NCBI GenBank assembly: GCA_963728925.1
Contig: CAVSMB010000012.1
Coordinates: 62,001 to 126,000, forward strand
Direction: 5' to 3'
DNA length: 64,000 nucleotides
Source of the DNA: JBBPZA01 sp963728925
GTDB taxonomy: Bacteria; Actinomycetota; Thermoleophilia; Solirubrobacterales; Solirubrobacteraceae
Shown here one piece after another: positions 33,253 to 41,222 of this stretch (positions are counted from its first letter, which is position 1; the number at the start of each line of letters is the position of its first letter). The translations under genes were made by a program, and so were the position numbers. A model generated the notes under the pieces. That model was not told the origin of the DNA and made no database searches. It saw only the letters and a list, made by a program, of their open reading frames with translations.

Positions 33253-34020
33253 TCACGGTCCGGTGACGGTCCCTACCTCCAGCGCCGATATCTCGACGAG
33301 GCTTGGGATCACCCGATCGAGGCTCTGCGACGTGCACCGCACCGCGACGGTGGGGTTCTTCGCGCGCTTGTTCACGATCGCGCCCAGCGAGATGTTCTTC
33401 GAGATCTCGCCCTCGGCGTCGCCGAGTTGAACCTCGTCGAGCACCGCCTTGCGCCCTCGGGCGGTCGTGCTGTTGACGACGCCGCACCGGTTGGCGACCG
33501 TCGAGGGCACGATATTCTTGCCATGGTCGACCGCGACGTGCAGCCGGGCCTCGATCACCCAGTTTCGTCCAGCCTCGGCGACCTGCGGCCCCGGGGCAGG
33601 TGCGCCGGGTGGCGTCGGCTCGGGGGCGGCTTGTCGGCCGGACCCGCCGGCGGAGGCAAGCCGCAGCACGAGGTTGTCCGGGCACGCCGAGAGGTCGCGT
33701 CCGTCGCACCTCGGCACCGGGACGAGGTCCTCGTTCTCGTCCCCCGCGAGCTTCAGCGCGCCGCCCAGCTCCGCACGGGCGGGGGCGGAGATGTCGACGG
33801 CCTTGATGCCGCCGTTGGCGATCTCCGAGGAGCGGACGGCCCCGCTGCGTATCTCCGGTGACCGCACGGCGTCCTCGCGGATCTGCGGGGACCCGACGCT
33901 GTCGGGATCGAGGGTGACGGCGGCGGCTGCGGTACCGCCCAGGGCGATGAAGAGCGCAAGGCTGCCGGTGACGTTCGCGTAGCTGAGCCGGGCGCGAACG
34001 CGATGGGAGATCAGGGACAT
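33253..34020 (-). CDS. Secreted protein with SxxI/xVxSPEI repeats, function unknown
   Basis: This 255-aa protein has an N-terminal signal segment, YANVTGSLALFIALGGTAAAA. A short repeat region follows, in which units such as SVGSPQIREDAV, RSPEIRSGAV and RSSEIANGGI recur. This layout is very common in Solirubrobacterales secreted proteins and is good taxonomic evidence. The C-terminal half is Pro/Ala rich and then globular. The preferred start is ATG 34020, which has GGAGG 9 bases upstream; GTG 34026 is the alternative. It follows the fusion gene with almost no gap. No function is known. Confidence 0.8.
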   Translation of the reverse strand: MSLISHRVRARLSYANVTGSLALFIALGGTAAAAVTLDPDSVGSPQIREDAVRSPEIRSGAVRSSEIANGGIKAVDISAPARAELGGALKLAGDENEDLVPVPRCDGRDLSACPDNLVLRLASAGGSGRQAAPEPTPPGAPAPGPQVAEAGRNWVIEARLHVAVDHGKNIVPSTVANRCGVVNSTTARGRKAVLDEVQLGDAEGEISKNISLGAIVNKRAKNPTVAVRCTSQSLDRVIPSLVEISALEVGTVTGP

Positions 34021-34022
34021 GA

Positions 34023-36233
34023 TCACTTTCCTCCGTGGACGTGGTGGGCGGCGCTTTCGTGTGTGGCGAGGAAGCCGGTCAGCGCCGCGGTGACGGTGGC
34101 CGGGTCGTCGACGAAGGGCCAGTGGCCGCTTCGCTCGAGCACGCGGATCTGCGCGCGCGGGAAGGCCGCGCGCTGGCGCGCGGCGTTCGCGACGGGGATG
34201 TAGGGGTCATGACGGCCCCACAGCACGAGCGCCGGTCGGTCGAGAGCGCGGAGGGCCTCGGCGAGCCGCTCGCCTGCGACCGCCACGTCGGGAACGGAGC
34301 GGTAGAGCTCGAGCACGGCGCGACGGGTGGCGCGGTCGAGGTCGTCGTACATGCGGTCGACGAACGGCGCCGGAAGCCCTCGCGGGTTGCCGCGCCGGAG
34401 CAGGAGGCGAAAGCCGCGGTGGGTCGCTGCGGCCATGCTCAGCTCGCCGGCGTACGGCATGCGCCAGAGCCGCGCGAGCGCGTGCCAGCGATAACCCGGA
34501 AGCGCTCCGGTGCCGAGCAGCACCGCACTGGCGAACCGGCGGGGCTCGCGGATTGCCCAGGCCAGGCCCCACGGGCCACCGAAGTCGTGCGCGACGAGAT
34601 GGGCGCGCTCGATTCCGAGCGCGTCGAGCGCGCGGCCGACGAGCTCCGCATGCGATGCGACGGTCTGGCGGAACTCGGCCGGAGCGGTGGCTCGACCGAA
34701 CCCAGGCGCGTCCCAGGCCACGGCGCGCCAGCGGCGACCCGTGGCGGCGAGCAGCGGTTCCCAGTCCGCGCTCGAGCCCGGGTTGCCGTGGAGGAAGACG
34801 ACGGCCTCGGCGGCGTCGGGCGGGCCGGCCTCGCGCAGTGGCGTGCGGAGCTCGCCGACGCGGAGCTCGCGCACGCGAACCCCCTCGACCCGCTCGCTCC
34901 ACGAAAGGCGGTGCGGGCCGCGCGCGACGCGCGCGGCGATCGCGGGGCGCAGCACGCGGCGCGGAGGCTCGAGCATGCCGACCACCGCGCTGAAGGCGCC
35001 GGCGACGGCGGGGTCATGCTCGGCCGTCGCTCGGAGCCGGCGCAGGTAGGCGTTGACGACGCGCACTTGCACGGATCGCCGCCCGTCGACCTCGGGCAGT
35101 GCCAGGTCGGCGCCGACCGACAGCTTCCAGGCGTGATCGATCGGGACGCTGGCGGCCTTGTAGAAGCGGCGAGCGAGATCGCGCCCGCCGCGCTCGAGGC
35201 ACTGGCGCAGCGCGACCGCCTGGGCCGCGGCTACGGTCATCCCCTGCCCGTAGGTCGGATTGAACGAGCACATCGCGTCGCCCAGGACCAGCAGACCGGC
35301 CGGAAAGCTGGGTAGGCGTTCGTAGCGGCGGCGCACGCTGGCGGGGAACCGGTACGTTGCGATCTCGTCGAGCGGCTCGGCGGCCTCGATCGCCTCGAGC
35401 ACGTCGGGCGGAGCGACGGTGGCGGCGAACGCGGCGAAGCCTTCGGGGTCGCTCGGTGGGCGGTGCCCGTGGCCGTAGCCGCCCAGCCCGAGGATCCAGC
35501 CTCCGCCTTCCTGGGCGAACAGGAACAGCGTACGTGGGTGGCCCGGTCGGGCCCCGATCAGCACCAACTTGTCGCCCCCCAGCGGGTCGGCCGGCAGGGA
35601 CACGCGCCGGCTGGCGTAGGTCACGCCGACGTCGAGGCGCTCCTGCCTCGGCGTCGGAAAGCCGAGCGCCTCGAGCCACGCCGGAACGCGGGAGGCCCGC
35701 CCGGTGGCGGCGACCACGAGGTCCGACGCGCGCGTCTCCTCGGCGCCCCCGCCGGCCCGGCGCAGGATGCGCACGCCGGTGACCCGCTCGCCGTCGCTGC
35801 TCGTGGTCAGCCCGAGGGCGTCGCAGCCGTCGATCAGCGCGACCCGCGGCAACTCACGAATCCGGCTGCGCACGTGGCCCTCGATGAACGGCCGGCTGGC
35901 GAGAATCGAGCTGGCGCCCCTCGATGCGCGAGCGAGCTGATGGCCGCCGATCACGAACCGCATCTCCTCGAGCGCCGCGCAGGCAGGGGCCCCGGCGGCG
36001 ACCAGCCCGGCGCTGAAGCCCGGCAGCAGCGCGTCCAGGCACGCCTGCCCACGCGGCAGCAGCGCGTGGGCGTGGCGCCCCTGGGGCACCGCCCTGCGGC
36101 CCTCGAGGCCACTTGGCAGGGCGTCGCGGTCCACGACGGTCACGCGTTCGTACGCGTCCGTAAGCGACCGGGCGGCCAGCAGCCCGCCCATGCTTGCGCC
36201 GATCACGACAGCGTGCTCGCCGATCTTTGTCAC
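34023..36233 (-). CDS. FAD-dependent oxidoreductase fused to an alpha/beta hydrolase
   Basis: This 736-aa protein combines two enzymes. Residues about 1-430 form a PHBH-type FAD oxidoreductase: GASMGGLLAAR for the dinucleotide fold, VVAATGRASRVP in the middle and VLGDAMCSFNPTYGQGM, the GD motif that binds the FAD ribityl chain. Residues about 455-735 form an alpha/beta hydrolase with oxyanion motif HGNPGSS and the nucleophile elbow AHDFGG, an Asp nucleophile as in epoxide hydrolases and haloalkane dehalogenases. The catalytic His is probably in RSGHWPFVDD. The pairing suggests epoxidation followed by epoxide opening on one chain, which is inference. The start is GTG at 36233 with AGGAG upstream. 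Confidence 0.88.
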   Translation of the reverse strand: MTKIGEHAVVIGASMGGLLAARSLTDAYERVTVVDRDALPSGLEGRRAVPQGRHAHALLPRGQACLDALLPGFSAGLVAAGAPACAALEEMRFVIGGHQLARASRGASSILASRPFIEGHVRSRIRELPRVALIDGCDALGLTTSSDGERVTGVRILRRAGGGAEETRASDLVVAATGRASRVPAWLEALGFPTPRQERLDVGVTYASRRVSLPADPLGGDKLVLIGARPGHPRTLFLFAQEGGGWILGLGGYGHGHRPPSDPEGFAAFAATVAPPDVLEAIEAAEPLDEIATYRFPASVRRRYERLPSFPAGLLVLGDAMCSFNPTYGQGMTVAAAQAVALRQCLERGGRDLARRFYKAASVPIDHAWKLSVGADLALPEVDGRRSVQVRVVNAYLRRLRATAEHDPAVAGAFSAVVGMLEPPRRVLRPAIAARVARGPHRLSWSERVEGVRVRELRVGELRTPLREAGPPDAAEAVVFLHGNPGSSADWEPLLAATGRRWRAVAWDAPGFGRATAPAEFRQTVASHAELVGRALDALGIERAHLVAHDFGGPWGLAWAIREPRRFASAVLLGTGALPGYRWHALARLWRMPYAGELSMAAATHRGFRLLLRRGNPRGLPAPFVDRMYDDLDRATRRAVLELYRSVPDVAVAGERLAEALRALDRPALVLWGRHDPYIPVANAARQRAAFPRAQIRVLERSGHWPFVDDPATVTAALTGFLATHESAAHHVHGGK

Positions 36234-36256
36234 TTGCGCGATCTCCTGGTTCGCAT

Positions 36257-36328
36257 GTCGACGCGCAGGATCGGCGGGCGGGCTGCCGAGATGCCAGACG
36301 AGCTTCTGCCGAGTTCCTGCTCAGTCGC
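36257..36328. repeat. 72-bp direct repeat, unit 1
   Basis: This unit starts GTCGACGCGCAGGATCGG and ends CTGCTCAGTCGC. It matches 38191-38262 at 68 of 72 positions. It includes the stop codon of the MFS gene and the leader of the FAD/hydrolase fusion gene. On the minus strand CAGA-AGCTCG-TCTG can form a small hairpin. It may be a shared leader or terminator module, or the scar of a duplication. Confidence 0.75.
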
Positions 36329-37961
36329 CGGTCGCCAAGAGGACGCGCAGGCGTGACGCGACGGCCTGCTCGGCCACCGCCGCACTGGCGGTATGGCCGG
36401 TCACCGCGGTCAGGAAGCGATCCCTCGAGAGGATCGCGACCTCGACCGGCATCGTCGCGGAGGCGCTGACGGTCGCGGAGCGAGCGCAGCCTCGAAGCAG
36501 CGCGATCTCACCGAAGCAGTCCCCACGCCGCAGGGTTTCGACGATGTGGCCGTCTCGGAGCACCTCGGCCGCGCCTGCCTCGACGACGGAGACGTTGTCG
36601 CCGATCTCTCCCTGCTCGAGAACGGGCTCGCGGGCGGTGACGGCGGTGTGTTCGAGCGTTGCGGCGAGCTGCTCGATCGTCGCCTCTGGCAGCGGCCGGA
36701 GCATGGGCACCATGTGGAGCAGCCGGATGTCGGCGTCGCGGACGCGCATGCGGACGTCGAGTCGCCGTAGCGCTGGGTAGGTCACGGCGACGGCCGCGGG
36801 GCCGACGAGGCCGAACGCCACGAGCGCTTCCCGGATTCCGACGAGCTCGATCGCGACCGAGGCCAGAGCTGCGCCGGCCGCGACGCCCAGGGTCTCGATT
36901 CCTTCGAGGCCGGCGAACACGCGCGCCATCACCCGTTCGTCGGCGAGCCGGGCGGGCAGCGTGAACGCCCCGACGTCGACGAGTGCGTTGCCAATCCCTA
37001 CGACGGCGAGGAGCGTGATCGCCGCGGCTTCCAGCGGCAGCGCACCGATCCCGGCGACCGGTACGCCCCAGAGCGCAACGCCGATTCCCAACCAGATCGC
37101 AAGCCGCCCGTGCCGGACGAGCCGCAACGCCAGGCATGACCCGAGGAGCGCCCCGGCGCCCACCGCGCCGTTCAGGATGCCGACGCCGGGAGGGCCGGTT
37201 TCCAGCAGGCGGATGGCGACGATGACCGACATGACGCTGAGTGCGCCGCGGGTGAAAGTCTGCGCGGTCGCCAGCCCGGTGATGAGGAGCAGGCCGCGGT
37301 CGGCGGCGATCGCCCCGAGCCCGCTCAGGCAGGCGCGAGCGTCGAGCTGCAGCGGTGCTGATCGTGGCGGTGCTTCATAGGGCAGCCCGACCACCAGGAT
37401 TCCCGCCCAGAGCGAGCACGCCGCGCACGCGGCGAACACGAGCGCGGGCCTGCTGACCGCAAGCCCGAGTGCGGCGGCGAGCGGCCCGGCCAGGGTCGCG
37501 AGGGCATCGAGCAGCCCTCGTACGACGTTCGCGCCGATCAGCTCGTGAGGACTGGCGCAGAGCGCGGGCAGCAGAGCCGAGTGCGCGGGGCGATGCAGCG
37601 CCTGAGCGATCGTCGCGAGCACCATCAGCGCGTAAACGGTCGCCAGCGGCCCGTCGAGCGCGAGGACCGCAGCCGCAGCCGCGAGCGTTGCCGCCCGGGT
37701 CACGCCGACGCAGGCCAATACGCAGTCGCGGCGAACCGCGTCAGCGACGACCGCTGCGAACGGCGCTAGCAACGCGGCCGGGAGCATGCGCAGCGCCGTG
37801 ACGACGCCGACGGCGGCGGAGCCGCCATCGTGGAACGCGACGACGCCGAGCGTGACCATGACCGCCCACTCCGCCGTCCAGATGACCGCGGATGACAGCT
37901 GCGCACGGCGCAGGCTCGCGCTTCTCACCGTCAGCGCGATCGCGCGCCCCGTGTCAGACAT
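36321..37961 (-). CDS. MFS transporter with C-terminal cyclic-nucleotide-binding domain
   Basis: This 546-aa protein has a major-facilitator core of about 400 residues with roughly 12 hydrophobic segments (from WTAEWAVMVTLGVVAF to VAFGLVGPAAVAVTYP). A cytoplasmic cyclic-nucleotide-binding-like domain follows at about 430-540 (LEQGEIGDNVSVVEAG, RRGDCFGEIALLRGCARSAT). The phosphate-binding cassette FGEIALLRGCARSAT is close to the canonical form, so it could bind a cyclic nucleotide and gate transport. The ATG at 37961 overlaps the end of the small upstream frame. It is probably the exporter or importer partner of the neighbouring fusion enzyme. Confidence 0.88.
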   Translation of the reverse strand: MSDTGRAIALTVRSASLRRAQLSSAVIWTAEWAVMVTLGVVAFHDGGSAAVGVVTALRMLPAALLAPFAAVVADAVRRDCVLACVGVTRAATLAAAAAVLALDGPLATVYALMVLATIAQALHRPAHSALLPALCASPHELIGANVVRGLLDALATLAGPLAAALGLAVSRPALVFAACAACSLWAGILVVGLPYEAPPRSAPLQLDARACLSGLGAIAADRGLLLITGLATAQTFTRGALSVMSVIVAIRLLETGPPGVGILNGAVGAGALLGSCLALRLVRHGRLAIWLGIGVALWGVPVAGIGALPLEAAAITLLAVVGIGNALVDVGAFTLPARLADERVMARVFAGLEGIETLGVAAGAALASVAIELVGIREALVAFGLVGPAAVAVTYPALRRLDVRMRVRDADIRLLHMVPMLRPLPEATIEQLAATLEHTAVTAREPVLEQGEIGDNVSVVEAGAAEVLRDGHIVETLRRGDCFGEIALLRGCARSATVSASATMPVEVAILSRDRFLTAVTGHTASAAVAEQAVASRLRVLLATGD

Positions 37962-38043
37962 GCACGTAGGCCTCCGCGGCGCTCGGCGACTGGCCGGGCA
38001 CCCAGGCCATCGGCGTGCTCGCCGGCCCGACCGGTGCCACCAC
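37954..38043 (-). CDS. Possible small ORF or read-through extension of the 37-codon ORF
   Basis: The frame after the TAG of the small ORF at 38053 continues without another stop to TGA at 37954-37956. It could start at GTG 38043 and encode 29 residues beginning VVAPVGPASTPMAWVPG and ending AEAYVHV. The stop overlaps the MFS start by 8 bases. It may be an independent coupled peptide, or the second half of a 69-codon gene interrupted by a TAG. The evidence is weak for either. Confidence 0.3.
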   Translation of the reverse strand: MVAPVGPASTPMAWVPGQSPSAAEAYVHV

Positions 38044-38052
38044 CCGCCCCGC

Positions 38053-38166
38053 CTAGATCAGCGTCAGCCTCCGAACGTTGCTGTCCGCCTTGGCCGGGGG
38101 GACGACCGGCCTTAGCGCCACGTCGACCGTGATCGGGTCCACGTCGAGCTGGGTGATGCGGGCCAT
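38053..38166 (-). CDS. 37-residue small protein of unknown function
   Basis: ATG 38166 is preceded by AAAGGAGG with a 5-base spacer, the best Shine-Dalgarno in the neighbourhood. The product begins MARITQLDVDPITVDVAL, continues with RPVVPPAKADSN and ends VRRLTLI. It has no Cys and no membrane segment. The leader in front of it is repeat unit 2. The gene lies directly upstream of the MFS-cyclic-nucleotide gene and the FAD/hydrolase fusion. A precursor peptide or regulatory leader peptide are both possible; I do not recognise the family. Confidence 0.55.
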   Translation of the reverse strand: MARITQLDVDPITVDVALRPVVPPAKADSNVRRLTLI

Positions 38167-38190
38167 GTCGGCCTCCTTTGGAGCTAGCTG

Positions 38191-38262
38191 GTCGACGCGC
38201 AGGATCGGCCGACCGGCTGCCGAGACGCCAGACGAGCTTCTGCCGAGTTCCTGCTCAGTCGC
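38191..38262. repeat. 72-bp direct repeat, unit 2
   Basis: This is the partner of the repeat at 36257-36328, with four mismatches. It lies between the stop of the STAND ATPase gene (38281) and the start of the small ORF (38166). Both units stand immediately before a minus-strand translation start and after a minus-strand stop. Confidence 0.75.
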
Positions 38263-38280
38263 GCGGGGCCGGCGGCTGGC

Positions 38281-40410
38281 TCACGCGCCGGCGCCGTCGA
38301 GCTCGCGCTGCCAGAGCCAGTCGACGACCCGCTCCAGGCCGCGGGTCAGGTGGCCGCGGTAGGTGCTGAAGGGCAGATCGAGCAGCTCGGCGGCGGCCTC
38401 CTGCGTCGGCGCCGGCCGCAGGTAGGTGCGATCCAGGGCGCGCACCAGCTTCTCGCCGCGACGGTCTGCGCGCAGCGCGTCGACCGCCTCGTCCAGCAGC
38501 TCGCGCAGCGCCTCGTGCGCAGGCCGTTCGGCCGTGCGCTCGCGCACCACGCGGGTCCGCGTGAGGGGATTCGCGGCCAAGGCGTCGGGGCGATGCAGGT
38601 CACGCAGCGCCCGCCGGACGGCATCGGCGAACTCTGGCTGCGACAGGGCCAGCATCGGCGCCGGCTCGCTCGCCGGGGACGATGCCCGCGCCTGGTCGCC
38701 GAGCTCACGCTCGGCCATCCGCTCGAGCCATTCCGCGCCACCGAAGCGGCGCCAGTCACGCGCGAACACGCCGTACTCCCTGCCGCCGACCTCGAAGTCG
38801 GCCTCCGGAACCCGATGGAAGTCGATGTAGTCCATCGGCGGCACCTTCGTCTCCGGATCGGCGAACGCCATGTAGTACCAGGAGAGTCGCGGGCGCCCTA
38901 GCCACTCCCGGGTGCTGCCGATGGCCTGGACGTTGAAGGAGCGCGACGGCGCCTGGTACGCGTCGCGATCGATCAGGAACCGGGAGAAGAGCAGCTCGTC
39001 TCCGGGGCGTGGCGGCGCGTAACGCTGCGCGTGCTCCCACACCGCCCGTGCCCCGGGATCGCGCGCGAAGTCGTCCTCGCCGGCCCGGTGCAGCTCGAGC
39101 TGCGCGGAGAAGCCCAGCACGTCGGGTCCGCGGCCGCGGAAGACGGAGAACCGCGCGGGCTGACGCTCCAGCCAGTGGCTTGCGATCGCCGCAGACTCCT
39201 CTCCCTCGCGGCGCTCGACCATGGCGAGGATGGCCTCCGCGTCGCCGGCCCGCAGCTCGTCCCCGTACGCCTCCCCGAGGCTCTTCCAATCCCACAGCGC
39301 CGAGGCCGCCGGGTTGGACCGATGCAGGAACATCAGATCCGCGACCGCGCGCTGGTGCTCGCGACCCTCGCTTCCCAGGATCCGCTTGCCCACGTGCCGG
39401 CGCACGCGCGCGTGCACGTCCCGGTGGGCGGCCGGGTCGCGCCAGCGCAGATCGGCGTCGATCACGTCGCGCGCGAGGTCGTGCGGAAACAGGCCGTAGG
39501 GCCCAGACTCCACGAACGACAGGCCCCGCAGCCACGAGAACAGCTCACCGCCCTCGCGGTCTCCGAAGATAGTGCACAGGAGGCCCGCCGTCGTCAGCCG
39601 CGCACGGGCCGCGCACTCCAGCGCCAGCCGATGGCGGGGACTCGGCACATCGGCCAGGAAGCTCTCCACCAGCTCGCCGACCACATCGGGCGCCGAGCCC
39701 AGCTCCAGCGGCCCGACCTTCCCCTCTTCCTCCCGCTGCCAGAGCACGTCGACCAACAGCGACAACGCGAGCGGGTGACCGTGCGAGAGCTCGAGCATCC
39801 ACCCCTGCTGCTCTCCCGCGACACCCGCGCTCGCCAGGAAGGCCCGCCCCTCGTCCGGCCCCAGGTTGCGCAGGGAGACCACGCGCAGAAGGTCGCCCCA
39901 GCCCGGATCCCGCCGCCACGCCTCCCCTGGCCCGTTCCTGCCCGCGACGACGACCAGCGCAGAGGCTGGCAGCGCGGGGACGAACTGCTCGCGCAGCCAG
40001 TCCTCGAGCCCGACCGTGGCTTCGAAGGTGTCCAGCAGCAGGACCGCCCGCTCGCCGCCGGTCAGCGCCTCCTCCGGAGACGCCCCGGCGGGCAGCGCGA
40101 GCGCGCGCCCGAGCTCGGCGAGGAACGCCGGGGGCGCAGGCAGCGCACGCAGGTCGAGGCGCACGACGGCGACGCCGGCGTCCGCGGCCGCCTCGGCGAG
40201 CGTGCCCAGCAGCGCGGTCTTGCCGACCCCGCCGGGACCGTAGATCCAGAGCACGCTGAACGGCGGCTCCGACGTAGCCAGCGCACCCTCGAACAGCTCG
40301 AGCTCCGCCGCGCGTCCCACGAACCGCCGCCGCCGCGCGCTCTTCAGGCGGTCAGCCACCGTCGACGCCAACGGCGGCTGGAACGAATCTTGCCGCGCGA
40401 TCGGGGACAT
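38281..40410 (-). CDS. STAND/AAA-type ATPase with C-terminal HTH-like segment
   Basis: This 709-aa protein has an N-terminal NTPase module: RRRRFVGRAAELELFEG, Walker A GPGGVGKTALLG (about 58-69), Walker B RAVLLLDTFE and the winged-helix region LSHGHPLALSLLVDVL. The middle portion (about 400-560) resembles a GNAT-like fold, although I cannot prove it. The C-terminus (QEAAAELLDLPFSTYRGHL) resembles a sigma-factor region-4 helix-turn-helix. It is probably a signal-dependent transcription regulator. The ATG at 40410 has no clear leader elements. Confidence 0.8.
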   Translation of the reverse strand: MSPIARQDSFQPPLASTVADRLKSARRRRFVGRAAELELFEGALATSEPPFSVLWIYGPGGVGKTALLGTLAEAAADAGVAVVRLDLRALPAPPAFLAELGRALALPAGASPEEALTGGERAVLLLDTFEATVGLEDWLREQFVPALPASALVVVAGRNGPGEAWRRDPGWGDLLRVVSLRNLGPDEGRAFLASAGVAGEQQGWMLELSHGHPLALSLLVDVLWQREEEGKVGPLELGSAPDVVGELVESFLADVPSPRHRLALECAARARLTTAGLLCTIFGDREGGELFSWLRGLSFVESGPYGLFPHDLARDVIDADLRWRDPAAHRDVHARVRRHVGKRILGSEGREHQRAVADLMFLHRSNPAASALWDWKSLGEAYGDELRAGDAEAILAMVERREGEESAAIASHWLERQPARFSVFRGRGPDVLGFSAQLELHRAGEDDFARDPGARAVWEHAQRYAPPRPGDELLFSRFLIDRDAYQAPSRSFNVQAIGSTREWLGRPRLSWYYMAFADPETKVPPMDYIDFHRVPEADFEVGGREYGVFARDWRRFGGAEWLERMAERELGDQARASSPASEPAPMLALSQPEFADAVRRALRDLHRPDALAANPLTRTRVVRERTAERPAHEALRELLDEAVDALRADRRGEKLVRALDRTYLRPAPTQEAAAELLDLPFSTYRGHLTRGLERVVDWLWQRELDGAGA

Positions 40411-40508
40411 CGCGTGTCCGGGACAGCCTAACCCCTGTGGCCGGACAATGGCCGGCCTCGCCGACGTGTAGGAGTGGCCCGCATGGGCCGCCGCCCGAGG
40501 ACGGTAAG

Positions 40509-40538
40509 CGGATAAATTGAATCCGTTTCTGGTACGAT
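40509..40538 (+). promoter_or_regulatory. Promoter and TetR-type operator
   Basis: CGGAT-AAATTGA-ATCCG (40509-40525) is an inverted repeat in an AT-rich patch, unusual for this genome. TACGAT (40533-40538) is a good -10 and is followed 6 bases later by GTG 40545. The operator would overlap the -35 region, fitting autoregulation by the TetR protein encoded next. Confidence 0.55.
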
Positions 40539-40544
40539 CGTCTG

Positions 40545-41222
40545 GTGCCGGAGGTTCGACCGATGCGCCGCGATGTGGTTCGCAACCGCGCGAAGCTGCT
40601 GGCCGCCGCGGACAACTACCTCGCTGAGTTCGGCCCTCCCATCGCGTTCAACGACCTGGCGCGGTATGCCGGGGTCGGAGTCGGCAGCGTCTACAGGCAC
40701 TTCACGACTCCCGAATCCCTGCTCGACGAGCTCACGGACCGCCGCGTCCACGCCGTCGTCGAAGTCCTCGAGCGTGCGGCCGAAGCAGAGGACCCGGTCG
40801 CGGGGTTGCGACAGGCGGTCCTGGGCGTCTGCGAGCTGCAGGCCGCCGACCGCAGCATCTCCCAGGCGCTGGCCGGCCCGCGCTTTGATGCGATCCGCGA
40901 GCGGCTTATGCCGAGCACTCGGCGGATCACGGAGCGAGCGCAGCGCAGCGGTCGCATGCGACCGGAGTTCTCGAGTACCGACTTCGGCGTCTTGCTGTGG
41001 CTCGGTGACGCCTTGCACGAGCATGCCGGCCACGTAGACGGCCGGTTGTGGCGACGTTACGTCGAAGCGCTGCTCGACGGCCTGGCGTCTCAGCAGGAGC
41101 CCCGTCAGCCTCTGTCGGTTGCGGCCCTCGGCGCTGAACGCATGGATGTCGTCGTCCGAAGCGCCACGCCCGCACCGCGCCGCCGCACGCCCCCGACGAG
41201 GAGCACCCATGAGCACATCTGA
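40545..41222 (+). CDS. TetR/AcrR-family regulator
   Basis: This 225-aa regulator has an N-terminal TetR helix-turn-helix (ARYAGVGVGSVYRHFTTPESLLDEL) and a helical ligand-binding domain ending LASQQEPRQPL plus a Pro/Arg-rich tail. Two starts are possible. GTG 40545 lies 6 bases after TACGAT and would be leaderless. ATG 40563 has GGAGG 9 bases upstream. Either gives a complete DNA-binding domain. It overlaps the NmrA-like gene by 14 bases and probably controls it. Confidence 0.9.
   Translation: MPEVRPMRRDVVRNRAKLLAAADNYLAEFGPPIAFNDLARYAGVGVGSVYRHFTTPESLLDELTDRRVHAVVEVLERAAEAEDPVAGLRQAVLGVCELQAADRSISQALAGPRFDAIRERLMPSTRRITERAQRSGRMRPEFSSTDFGVLLWLGDALHEHAGHVDGRLWRRYVEALLDGLASQQEPRQPLSVAALGAERMDVVVRSATPAPRRRTPPTRSTHEHI

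Noticed and set aside
33600..33730. Possible coding frame in the Pro/Ala-rich part of the secreted protein on the plus strand
   Set aside because: The minus frame has a signal segment, a ribosome site and family-like repeats, whereas the plus frame has none of these.
34023..38166. A classical RiPP cluster
   Set aside because: No radical-SAM, YcaO, LanM, lasso cyclase or peptidase-transporter gene is present. I keep the small ORF only as a speculative candidate.
38281..40410. Defence-type STAND NTPase system
   Set aside because: The ATPase has a regulator-like C-terminal helix-turn-helix and no nuclease, TIR or other effector domain. No defence genes flank it, so antiphage function cannot be supported.
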